Below are positions 48,044 through 58,480 of a stretch of 64,000 nt of DNA, piece after piece. The notes beneath the pieces are model-generated. The model had not been told where the DNA came from. It was given only the letters and a program-made list of their open reading frames with translations, and ran no database searches. Made by a program: the position numbers and the translations under genes. The DNA comes from Crocodylus rhombifer (lineage: Eukaryota; Chordata; Crocodylia; Crocodylidae), in assembly GCA_038503035.1 (NCBI GenBank), contig JAVSML010001008.1:687164-751163 (forward strand), given 5' to 3'. The stretch's first letter is position 1. The number at the start of each line of letters is the position of its first letter.

Positions 48044-49875
48044 GTCCTTTAGGTTGTAGAATTTAATTATGTGTCTGCTATAGAATTCTCTAGAATGGTT
48101 CAGAAAATTTCTTAGGTAGCATTTTGTATCCTTTTAAATTTAGGATTCCATAGAACTTAATGATTTCAACCACTTCAATAGGGTTATAGTTATTTGTTAT
48201 AGTGGTTACTCTGGTTCTGTTTTTATAACACGTTATTATAGATGGGTTGTCATTTCTTTCACTAAAAAAGATGAAACAGTCACCCAGAATATAATTGTAA
48301 TTTGATGGAATTTGGATTCCCAGGAACAGAAAAATATAATGTGAAGATAATACTAATATAGCAAGAGACTTCTTGTCCTTAAAAATTATTGTAAAAGAAA
48401 AAATCTCATGTCACAGTATCAAAAGATTAATTTTGTAAAAGGAGTGACTATAAATGATGCTCTAATATCTGCCAACTTTTTTCTATACTTGTATTTGAAA
48501 AAAATACTAGGACATTTTTCGGGGCATACTTAGACGTTCATCAAAGGTCAAGCTGAATATTCGAAATTCCATTTAGGTTTTATAGTTAAAAAACAATGAG
48601 GATCTAGAAAATGCTTCTTCCAACCTCAAATGGATAAGCTTGACATAACATGGAAAGATTTTGGCTATTGAGAGTGTTATCCTATAAGGCAACAGAAGCA
48701 ATGATCCGTACATTTTTTAATGGAGGGGGAGGACAGGGTTGTTTTTTGTTGTTTTTTACAAGTTAATGAACAGGTTCTGCGGAGCAAAATGAGCCATAAG
48801 CATTTGCCCTACTGTTTAATGCTTTATAGGCTTCTACATCAGTTATGGAAACCACACTTGCATAATTGCAGAGGGAATAATCATCAATTTTAGACATAAA
48901 TACTAGATGTTTTATAGAAAATTGTTTTCATGAATACTATGTCATGGAAAGGGATCTGAAATGTTATGCAAGTTGCATAAGAAAGAGCAGACAGGTGATA
49001 ATGTCACATTTCTAGAACAGCCCTACAATAGAATTATAGCCTTGTAATGCTTGTATTTCTGCCCGAACATTTGACAATTGATAGTCTGTGAAATGAAGGG
49101 AATGGTATTTACTAGACCCATTTACATTTTGTCTACAACTTCTAAAATCCTCAAAGATCAGATGATACTTCCTGCACAGCTGTAGAAAATGTTATAGAAA
49201 CAATTTTGTTGTATATTTTGGTTTGCATTTCTCGTTTTTCTTTCTATCCTAACTGCAGACTTTCTTCATTAGAAAAGGTAGTTATTTTCAGTTTATTTTA
49301 ATAAGGCTGTATCTTGCTCAGCTCTTGATTTTTTTTTTTTTTTCATTTTATGTTTTTTCAAAAAAGCAAAAACAATGGAAAAATATCAACTAATGAAGAA
49401 AGCAGTTAGTCTGAGCAAATAAGGTATTGATTTTTTTGCCTCATCTATAACTGTGAGGCTATGATCGTGAGAAATAGAATCTGTTGTTTCCAGCAATAAA
49501 TTCTATTGTAGAAGTAATTCACTTTAAAGGGAATCACCATAAAACTTAAGAAGCAATTAGACAGTTAATTGTATGTTTTCAGCTTATTCTGCCTGTTTAG
49601 CAATCAGCAATCATTTCTGCATTTGCACAGTCATTCTGAAAATAACTAGGGGACCAAGAAAGCTCTTAAAGTTTCTACCAACCAATTTCTTCATTTCATA
49701 TTTTTTCTTTTAATCAAGCCACTATATGTGAAATAAAAGTATCAATTTTCTCTTAAAAGTAAAAATAAGAATTACAGGAAAAAAGATGAGAGAAATTCTC
49801 TAGATTTATGTATACCAGTACATGTACAAGGCAAAAGTGGGAAAGGCACATTCATTTATATTGGATTGACCTGAT
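48044..49875. other. AT-rich spacer, nothing recognised
   Basis: A run of about 16 T lies near 49329-49344. No gene or repeat terminus recognised. Confidence 0.45.
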
Positions 49876-50205
49876 TACAGGCATACCTCATTTTATTGCG
49901 CTTCGCAGATATTGCGTTTTTTACAAATTGAAGGTTTGTGGCAACCCTGCGTCGAGCAAGTCTATCGGCGCCATTTTTCCAACAGCATTTGCTCACTTCG
50001 CATTTTTTAGCAATAAAGTATTTTTTAATTAAGGTATGTACATTTTTTTTAGACATTGCATACTTAATAGACTACCGTATAGTGTAAACATAACTTTTAT
50101 ATGCACTGGGAAACCAAAAAATTTGTGTGACTCACTTTATTGCGATATTTGCTTTATTGCGGTGGTCTGGAACCAAACCCACAATATCTCCGAGGTATGC
50201 CTGTA
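49876..50205. mobile_element. Tigger/pogo-type miniature element with TA target duplication
   Basis: The 326-bp element at 49878-50203 begins CAGGCATACCTC and ends GAGGTATGCCTG (perfect 12-bp inverted termini), with TA on both sides. The left text (TTTATTGCGCTTCGCAGATA, GGTTTGTGGCAACCCTGCG, GTCTATCGGCGCC) and the right text (TGCACTGGGAAACC, TTTATTGCGATATTTGC, GCGGTGGTCTGGAACC) match, from memory, the two ends of the Tigger1-type Tc1/mariner elements described in placental mammals. The transposase region is missing, with the junction near 50000 (CTCACTTCGCATTTTTTAGC). About a dozen CpGs are retained in CpG-poor surroundings, suggesting a fairly recent insertion. Confidence 0.93.
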
Positions 50206-50339
50206 ATTCTCTGTAGCTGGACTTAACAAAAATCTGTGAGATTCTGATCCCTTCCCCTAACATGGTCCTACACAGTGGCTCTTTCTTCCCCTGTGCATCG
50301 AAAAAAGGGTATGGCAGGATGTATGGTTACATACAAATA

Positions 50340-50820
50340 TTTGCTGCTCTCAGTTTAGGTTTAGGCAGCTTACTTAAAGCTGGCTAGACCTAAACTGGGA
50401 CCAGCATCTGTAGGCATTCACCAGTGCTGGGAGCAACGTGGGAATCCAAAGTAAGTAACTCAGGCTGTGGGAAGAGGCTGGCAGGTCTGTCGGGAGGCTT
50501 GATGGGTCCGCTGGGGGAAGGGGAAGTAAAAATAACCTGATCAGGATTGGCAGGAATGGAGTAGGAAGAGCACAGCCCTGGGGCTGGGCTTTCCCAGCTC
50601 CAGGGCTTTCCCAGCTGTAGGGATGTCCTACAAGTGCACATGGGCATTCATTACACTGGATTAATTCCTTCATACATCAAGTAACTCTTCCTCAATCTAA
50701 ATTAACGCACCTTCTGAGGTGACCTAACTTAGGCTGGGGTGGCATTTTGGGCCAATTTTAAACCCTGCAAATACCTGCACAAGGGAACATTTAGATCAAT
50801 CGAAATGTAACATGTGCATG
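50340..50820. mobile_element. GC-rich repeat sharing its right end with 60930-61065
   Basis: The right part CTAACTTAGGCTGGGGTGGC, CCAATTTTAAACCCTGCAAA, TACCTGCACAAGG, CATTTAGATCAATC and AACATGTGC corresponds in order to 60949-61050 (TTAGACTGGGTGCACC, CAACCTAAACCCTGTGAGTA, CTTGCAGACCTGG, CATTTAGAAGG, TAATGTGTGTG). The left part contains a hairpin of GTTTAGGTTTAGGCAGC / GCTGGCTAGACCTAAAC. The superfamily is unknown. Confidence 0.45.
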
Positions 50821-50879
50821 GAGCAGGAGTGTCTCTGCAAAAAACGTAGTGCTATGGAGGGGTACATGCATTCCTGGCT

Positions 50880-51780
50880 GGGGAACTACAAAGTCACCTC
50901 AAAGGCAAGCTCTCTAGCCAGGGTCCAACTGCGGGCTGTTTCTTGTCTTCTCTTCCCACAAGGGAGCCTGATAATTGACAGCCTGCCCTCTGCCCTGCAA
51001 GGGCAGGGGGGATGCTGTTAATGATCAGCCTCCTCCCCTTCTCTAATTGATAACCAGAAGCTTCCAAAGACCTCCCCCCTCCTTGCAGAAGGGAAGAAGT
51101 GGAGAGTACTGCTCTGGTAGTGCTACTACCGAAGCCCTGGCTCTTGCCAGGGCTTTGGCAGTAGGAGCACAATTCCTTCACCCTACCCGCCCCACACAGC
51201 CTCACTCACTTTCTCCACCTGCTCCAATGATCAGTGCATTGGCAGAGTGGGCAAGCAGGGTTAGGGTGAGAGAATTCCTGCCACCACTTGAAGAGTGGCT
51301 GCCACTTGAATTCTGTCAAGCAGTGGCAGGAATTGGTGCCATTGTTTGAAGAGTTCAGGGTCTTTCTGTTCAAGCAGAGGTGGGAATTGCTTCCGCCCTC
51401 CCTCCCCCTTCTTGAACAATCCTGAAGAGACAAAGGATTCTTCAAGCAGCCATAGCAGGCTCCCAGCTCTCTGGCAGCTTACCACTAGGCAACCTGTCAG
51501 GGAGCCAGCTGCTCTCCCTACCCCCCCTCCTCTTGCAGAAGGAAGAGCAACAGTGGAGGACTGGTATACGGGGGGTGCTGGAGACCCATATAATGTGACT
51601 TGTAAATGTACAGGTGTTACACACATTGTAGCACTGCCAAGAAGTTCCTCTTTGGAAGTAGTAATATTTCGTATCACTTTCATCATCTTTGTAGTGCTAC
51701 AGAATGGCTCATCTGTTGTAGCACTACAAGAGTTACAAAGCTCTTTAGTGCCACAAATATAATACCTGTCTATAGCCTGA
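50880..51780. repeat. GC-rich block with stacked hairpins
   Basis: Two strong hairpins are visible. 51123-51140 pairs with 51147-51164 at 16 of 18 (loop CTCTTG), and 51273-51291 pairs with 51316-51334 at 17 of 19. CCTTGCAGAAGGGAAGAA (51082) and TCTTGCAGAAGGAAGAGC (51532) form a direct repeat. Frames of 100-141 codons on both strands follow from this composition and are not called as genes. Confidence 0.5.
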
Positions 51781-52604
51781 GACAGCTAGATTCAGCTTGG
51801 AGGTTCCTGACAGGTTTCCCTGGCAAGCCAATTTATATAGCTTTCTGATGCTAACATGTCCATTAATACAGTGTATAACTAGGCCCAAGATTTAGCTACT
51901 GAAATTAGATGCTTCAGAACCTAAAGGAAATGCCAGTCTATTTTTTTCAGTTATGTGCTTGAATGCCCCTTTTAGCCAGGCTAATGTGAGCATGCAGTAG
52001 TAAAGTGGATGACATTTTCATAATTTCATTTGCAGTTCACCTTTAATAATTATAGTACATGTGATCGTCATAGCCAGTGATTCCATTTAGGAGACTTGTT
52101 TGTATTTGTAAGTTAATTACTACTTTGGCAGAATTCCAACATACTAATTATTAGCAAAGAATGCACTAGAGAATTGGTAGTTTGGAAATCTAGTAAAAGC
52201 AACAAAGTATTGTTTTTATACATCTGAAGCAAAGTAAGCTGCTCTTCTATTTTCTGCATAGATAGGAATTCCCTAGAGATATTACATCTCAGGTAATATG
52301 CTTAAATATTTCTCTTTTTCACTGAACTTTTTAAAGCAATGCCTAACCAGTGTTAGGCAATCCTTCATTTCTTTTTGTGATTAAAGTAAGCTTAATATAT
52401 AAACAAAGTCTGGTCTACTCCAGAAACTTTTCTGTAATAGATTTAAAGCCCCAGTATACACTGTGATACTGATACAAGGTCTTTTGCTTGCATAACATAC
52501 TTAATTCAGGAAAATCATAAGATATTCTGACAAAAGGACTGTCTCAAGGGTGAGCAGAGGGTGTACTATGATGGTTTGCCAATTAAGCTTATGTCAGGAA
52601 ACTC
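51781..52604. other. AT-rich spacer, nothing recognised
   Basis: No open frame of note and no repeat terminus recognised. Confidence 0.45.
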
Positions 52605-52800
52605 CGGGTGCATCTACATGTGCACTTTAATACACATTATTCTATTTTAATGCACATTACAGCATCACAAAAAACCATTTGCTTTTGCTAATGTGCATTA
52701 AAATAAGCTAATGCACCTTTTTCTAGTACCTCACAATGGAGGTATTAAACTTAATGTACATTTGCAAAAGTATATTAATGAATATGTAAATATGCCCCCT
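52605..52800. mobile_element. Short GGGTGCATCTACATGTG-family MITE
   Basis: Starts CGGGTGCATCTACATGTGCA; its right end, reverse-complemented, reads AGGGGGCATATTTACATATT. Inside, CTATTTTAATGCACATTA and TAATGTGCATTAAAATAAGC form an inverted pair. At about 196 bp it is the shortest member here and lacks the GC-rich middle of the 36548 and 54129 copies. A clean target duplication is not visible. Confidence 0.65.
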
Positions 52801-54128
52801 ATGTAATGAAACAAGGGTTAAGTTTAATAAAAGTGTGGCCTAACTAAAATACATGGTTAGAGTAATACTGTTCCTCCTTAAATTTTGGTATGAAAATAAG
52901 GTAATTGTGTTGTCAGACAAACCACATACACTTGCATTTCTTTTTCAGCTTGGTCTCCATCAGCAAATCCATGTGAACACAAAGATCTGTTTTTCCAGAT
53001 CCCCAGTGACTGACATGGATTCTATACAGCTATAAATGTTCACCAATGTAGATAAGAGGCTATCTTCATGGGTCTGACTTTAGGGTCAGGGCTTTAAAGA
53101 CTATGCATTTTATTGTAGGTAGCTACCTTTTCTTTTCTTCTAATATTGGTATGATAATGAATGATAATTATGAACCACAATTATTTCTTCCTTCTCCATT
53201 TTGGACATCCAAGCAGTGGCCTCAGTTGCCCCCTCCCCTTCCCCCCGAGTATATTTCAAGGATAGGAATTTGAGTTTCATCTACAGAAAAGACAGGAAGT
53301 ATTAAAACAAATTAATTACTAAAGATGTTACAGATCATCTTAATAATATAAAACTTTAGTAAGTCTTTAGGGAAAAAGAACATAACATCCATTAAAATAT
53401 TCTGCAAACTAACAGAAAATGTAGTTTAGAGAAAAATGTTAAATGTAGGGGGGAAACCTTTACCCATCAGCTCTTGCAAGAAAAAAATTTGCATCTTTCT
53501 CCTTCTAACACCAATCTGATGCAATGATTGAAGATGTTCTTCCATATGGACTACATCTACAGTATATGAGTTCTTGCCATTTATATCATAGTGTTTTTGT
53601 CCAAGTTCTTGTTTATATTATGAATTTCCCTTATTTCCACTGACCAGTAGGTAGCCTGACCAGGGGTAGCAAGGCTACCCCTTAGCCATACAGGTGCTCA
53701 TCCTATATGTACACATAGAAAGTTGCTGTTTGGTAGTGCTTAATTCTACTTGAAGCTTACACAAGTTCTTGACATGCAGATTGGGGCTTCCGTTATCTTA
53801 GAGCATAAAAACATAGACTAGGGGTTGGCAGTGGCCCAGCTGCACCAGTAATCCCACTAAGGTAGGAAAAGTTGTATATCATTATTCAGTGGCACAGAGT
53901 CTGAGCTGAATCATTCTGGAGTAGTTAGTCTAATCTTTTTTAGGAAGATACTAAATGAATGTCATGGCAGTTTATCATGTAAAATGATGCCTGAGCTCTC
54001 ACTCCAACATACAGTTCCACATAAAAACTTGAAGACAGTAAAATTTATAGTTTCTTGCTGCTGAGTGGTTCCTCCATATTTGTTTTTTACAATCTCCTGG
54101 TATATAAAGTGGCTTAAAGATAGATTGT
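52801..54128. other. AT-rich spacer, nothing recognised
   Basis: No gene or repeat terminus recognised. A CCCCTCCCCTTCCCCCC tract lies near 53231. Confidence 0.45.
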
Positions 54129-54584
54129 GGGCGCATCTACATGTGAAATTAATTTGATGCCATAAACTCTGGTGCAGTTTCAACTGGAGTTTATTGCTCC
54201 TGAGTGCAGTGTTTGCACTTGTACCCAGGACTGCAGCACATTGAGCTAGGGTGGAGCAGCCCAGGCTGGCAGGGGGCCCTGGGGCTCAGCCTGCCAGCCT
54301 AGGACCGCTCTGACTTGGCTCACTGGGCTGCAGGGGGGCTCGCTGGAGCACAAGGGTGCTGTAGTACAGGGCTAGCCAGCAGGCAGTCCTGGTCAGCATC
54401 TACACATGTGTTGTAAGGGAGTAAATAACTCTGCTGTAGGATAGTACTTGTGTTGGGCAGTACTATTCTATGGCAGAGTTAATTAGTTTACTCCAGCCTA
54501 ATAGCACCGCACTTGTAGACACCAACACTTTACTACAGAACTAATCTGTCAGCTCCACAGTAAACAACATGTAGACATGCCCTG
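54129..54584 (+). mobile_element. GGGTGCATCTACATGTG-family DNA element, best-preserved copy
   Basis: Starts GGGCGCATCTACATGTGAAA; its right end, reverse-complemented, reads GGGCATGTCTACATGTTG. The interior order is ATAAACTC/GGAGTTTATTGCTCC, ACTGCAGCACATTGAGC, a GC-rich middle with GGCTAGCCAGCAGGCAG, a secondary CATCTACACATGTG terminus-like motif at about 54400, then two TTAATTAG blocks. The internal terminus-like motif suggests two elements fused or inserted into each other, as at 6588-7739. No transposase is encoded. Confidence 0.75.
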
Positions 54585-54839
54585 TTAGTTGTAAATTCCT
54601 ATTTAGTTAGTTGTTAAGTTCCTATTTTCCTTGTTAATGATATTTTTGTTCATACTGATTTAATGAAGAGGATGCTTTTGTTGTGCAAAATACAACATGC
54701 ATTGCTATCACTTTTGAATGTCTTGACTTTCCATTTATTTAGCATGTATGATTTTTTAATATTGCTTTACTCTTTCATGCACTGAATTTCCTTAGAGAGA
54801 CAAAAAATGCTTGCATATTCTTATATAATTTGGAGTGCA

Positions 54840-55530
54840 GGGAACTCAAGCTGTGTCAGGTAATACTACTGCTGCTGAGGTCAGGCCACAGAGGCACTGC
54901 TTGAGCCACCAGGCTGTTGCTGGGCAGCCAGGAACAGGCACAGAAAGGTTGAACCTACCTGCCATTGCCAGTGTCTCCAAATGATCTGGGGGCCAAGGAA
55001 GCCATAGGGCCACTCCAGCCAGAGGCTATGGGGAGCAGTTGAGCTGGATGTCAGGCTCAGTTGACACAGAAGCAGTTTTCTCTTCCTGCCACTGCTCCTG
55101 GCCAACAAGATGCTGGGCAAGGGGGCCAGCCAGGAGCTGCTGCTACCATTGTTTCTTGCTGAGCCCTGGACCCCAGGCAGCTGCTTGCCCACAGGCCTCC
55201 CGGGGACACCCTATGGGGCCAAACAGGGACCAGCAGTAGGAAAGGGAACCCACCCACCACTGTAGCCAGCTGACCCAGGTACAGAAGTGCCACAAAGCCA
55301 CTCGTGCCCTGCTCCAGCAGCAATTTGTGGGCAGTGTCTGCACAGGTACTGGGTTCAACTGGGAACAGCAGCTGCTCCCAGATCAGCTTCCCTCCCTATG
55401 CCTCAGTGTCCACTGCTGGCTTGCCTCATACCAACCATGCTCAGAGGGGCAGCACCACTGACATCTGCCACAGCTCACTTTTCCAATCGTGGATCTGTCC
55501 ATGGATGATATACACACAACCTAATCACTA
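54840..55530. repeat. GC-rich interspersed block, unassigned
   Basis: The block from GTAATACTACTGCTGCTG to about TCCAATCGTGGATCTGTCC stands out from AT-rich flanks and has chance frames of up to 103 codons on both strands. No paired termini were found, and no copy elsewhere in the window was recognised. Confidence 0.4.
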
Positions 55531-55978
55531 TAAACATACAGGCTCAGGACAGTCTTAGAGACTGATGGGTATTATTTTTTATCAAAATATCAATTGCTCA
55601 CAGCATGTGGGAGTTTAATAAAAATTGTACTTTGCTCAGAAAAAAAAAGTTGGATTATCTTGGACTTCTCTCTCATGCACATGCATGCGTTCACACAGGC
55701 ACACACTCAGAAAGAAAGATACAATTATGGCTGACCAGTAGAATAGTTCATCTAAATAACTTCACCCAGTTGGTTTGTTCATGTTTTTGCCTGTGAATGA
55801 AAAATTGAGTTGTAGTTTTAAACTATTTTGCAATCATCGTTGATCAAACCAAAAGTACGGCATGTGGGATTCTAGACATCTAACATGTATGTAACATTTT
55901 GGCTGAAGATAAATGTATTGTAATTGTTAGATGTGTGCCAAGCTGTATTTAATTTTCTCTGAAAGCAGAATGTTTTCT

Positions 55979-56195
55979 CTCTCAAAGCATTTTTAATGTA
56001 AGTAATAAATATATCTGAACAGCCTCTGATCTGTAAATAATGAAATGAATATCCCCAAAATTTTGCAGCACAGTTTCTTAGGGTCTTATCACTGGAGAAT
56101 GAATGTATCGATGTCATCAAGTATGTTTTGGTATTTTGTTTACTTGTGTTAAGTACAGTTCTGATTTTAATTACTATTAGGAATAAATATAGAAA
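55979..56195. repeat. Local direct duplication, left copy
   Basis: CTCTCAAAGC, ATATCTGAACAGCCTCTG, CCCAAAATTTTGCAGCAC, GAATGTATCGATGTCATCAA and GTTCTGATTTTAATTAC recur in the same order at 56689-56905, at roughly 85-90% identity by eye. Not coding. Confidence 0.9.
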
Positions 56196-56688
56196 AGGAT
56201 TGCCCTGAATCTAAGTGGATGTGGCAAGTGAGCAGGTGATAGATTCCCATCTTGGACTGACTAAGAATGCTTTTGACATGTGCATCCTTGGGACTCACTG
56301 CTAGAAGATGCCACTGAAGCAAATGGAATCCCTCCCACCTCATCTCACCACACACATTCCCATCAGCCCACATCTGCTTCCCTTCAGCACACCTGCAAAC
56401 TCAAATTATTACAGTCAAATCTGTCTAGGCTTTTCCAGCCTAAGCAGATTGATGAAATCATCTCATACAGCTGTGACACACAGTATTTGTAAACTGTAGA
56501 GAATGGGAAATGAATGAAATATTGCACATACTTGTTCTTACCGCATACACTGAGAAAAATATCAGGGAGTAGCAAAGGGCACACCCTTCGCAAGCGTGTA
56601 GTGAACTTCGTAATGAGTTGTCTGGTTTACTACTTACAATTTAACCACTGCATCTCATATCTAAGCTAGAAAAAAAGCATTTTTTTCC

Positions 56689-56905
56689 CTCTCAAAGCAT
56701 GTTTTAATGTAATAAACATATCTGAACAGCCTCTGGTTTGTAAATAATAAAATCGATACCCCCAAAATTTTGCAGAACAGTTCCTTGGGTCTTATCATTG
56801 GAAAATGAATGTATCGGTGTCATCAAGTATTTTGGTATCTTGGCTACTTTTCTAAGTATAGTTCTGATTTTAATTATTATCAGGAATAAATAGAGAAAAT
56901 ATAGA
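56689..56905. repeat. Local direct duplication, right copy
   Basis: Second copy of 55979-56195, with CTCTCAAAGC, ATATCTGAACAGCCTCTG, CCCAAAATTTTGCAGAAC, GAATGTATCGGTGTCATCAA and GTTCTGATTTTAATTAT. Start-to-start offset is about 710 bp; the roughly 490 bp between the copies is unrelated. Confidence 0.9.
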
Positions 56906-57964
56906 GGACAAATTACCATAGGGCCTCATTAATATAAATTATTTTAATACTCTGTCCCTACCCAACCTAACTCTTCCCTTCCACCCTCCCCAAAAGCATG
57001 ATAGGCCCCTAAGAAGCAGATAAAAAGACTAGTGGAATTAGTGGATATTTACCTATAGATTTTACCTATGGTTTCTGACCTAAAAATACTACATGAGAAA
57101 GTTTTGTGTCTCTAAGTTGTTCCATACAAGGAGATATCCAGATTCACCCACATGTACTCACTTAGTTTCCCCACTTTAAAAACCTGAGGATAGTTTTATT
57201 CACCTTCCTTATTAAAGAGTAATGATGTACAGAAGACAAGTAGTGGTGGTGATTTCATTATGATCTTGGTGCCAGCAAACAACAGTATTGGAACAAGGGG
57301 AGAGGAGAAAAACAAGATCATCTAGTCATATTGGTTTTAAATTCTAATCTTCATTAGATTAATTAACTATGTGCATTAAGGGGCCATTTGTTTTACTTTT
57401 AATTTTAATTTAATTAAAATAAACAACTTTAAAATAATAAACGGGTATAAAGGGTATGTATTACATCGCCATATGTAGTGCACATTCACATATAAATTAT
57501 ACTAATTCTTTTGTTGCTATTTTTGGGTTTTGAAGGGTTTTATTGTTTGGTTTATAGCCATTAGAGCTGTGCAAAATGTTGCTGAGTGTTTCTTTAGTCA
57601 AAGATAACAGGCATTGACCACTGTTAAAAGTATAACATGTGGAATTTATTTTAACTTTACCTAAAATGATGCATCATTAATAGGTAGCCATTGTTACAGT
57701 GATAGAAAATGTGTTGCACTGGTTCTGTTCTCCAGCAGAGATGCCAGTTAATCATATGTAGAATTTATCAGAAACAATATATTTGATGCTTTTATAAGCA
57801 GTTGCATCACTTCTTTTTAAAATATTTTAATCTATTATTTTTATATAGGAAAATAAATATACTTAATAAGTAGTGAAAGATTGCCAGAATAAAACATTCT
57901 TCATGCCTTCTTCTGTTAACATTTCTGGAATTTATTAATATTTATTATCAATGTAAGACTTAAG
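56906..57964. other. AT-rich spacer, nothing recognised
   Basis: Very AT-rich (AATTTTAATTTAATTAAAAT near 57400). No gene or repeat terminus recognised. Confidence 0.45.
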
Positions 57965-58480
57965 ACTTATGCTCTGCTGTAACAGGGAACCAAGAGCTCC
58001 TGCTACTTTGAGAGAGAAGGTATAGTAAAGAAGTCCCCAAGTGGGGAGAAGACAGCAGATTCAGGGCTAGCTTCAGCCAAACAGGCATTCAGGGACTTGT
58101 AGGCTGCAAGTGCCTATTGTGGGGCTAGCTGCTTAGCCATAGGGCAATAGGGCAGCACCCAGGTTAGGCAGCAGGGACACTACTATAGATTAGCAAGAGA
58201 TATAATAGTATGCTACTATGTAGGCTGAGGGGACAAACCTGCAGCTGGTCAGGAGAGCACATGACTGGAAGGGGAGGAGCTCAGGGCTTATAAACCTGGG
58301 TCCCTGAGAAAGAGGGATGGTGCAGTCCAAAATGCAGGGAAAGGAGCTCCTTCCAGATCAGGCTGGTGGGGAGGGGGAGTTGAAGGTCATGTCAGGGACT
58401 CCCAGGGCTGAGAGAGCCAGGGAATGGGGAGATGTCTTGGCAGTGGTATGATGACCCAGAGGGGGGCTTTGAAAGTTTGA
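57965..58480 (+). mobile_element. Left part of a long LTR-like or gene-like repeat split by a hAT
   Basis: Mixed GC-rich text contains GGGGAGGAGCTCAGGGCTTA then TAAACCTGGG, a TATA-box-like element at about 58288 followed by AGAAAGAGGGATGG. The sequence continues after the hAT insertion (from 60327: GCTTGCATTTTTGTTTTAAC and onward). This is reminiscent of LTR-type repeats in this lineage, but no paired ends or retroviral genes are seen, so the class is only suggested. Confidence 0.35.

Noticed and set aside
51261..51762. 141- and 138-codon opposing frames
   Set aside because: They sit over hairpins and repeats; neither shows domain features.
52605..52800. 8-bp target duplication for the short GGGTGCATC element
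   Set aside because: Flanks AGGAAACT and TGTAATGA do not match convincingly; the element is called on its termini only.
58285..58300. TATA-like motif called as a promoter
   Set aside because: A single motif in an undefined repeat, with no supporting start site or gene.
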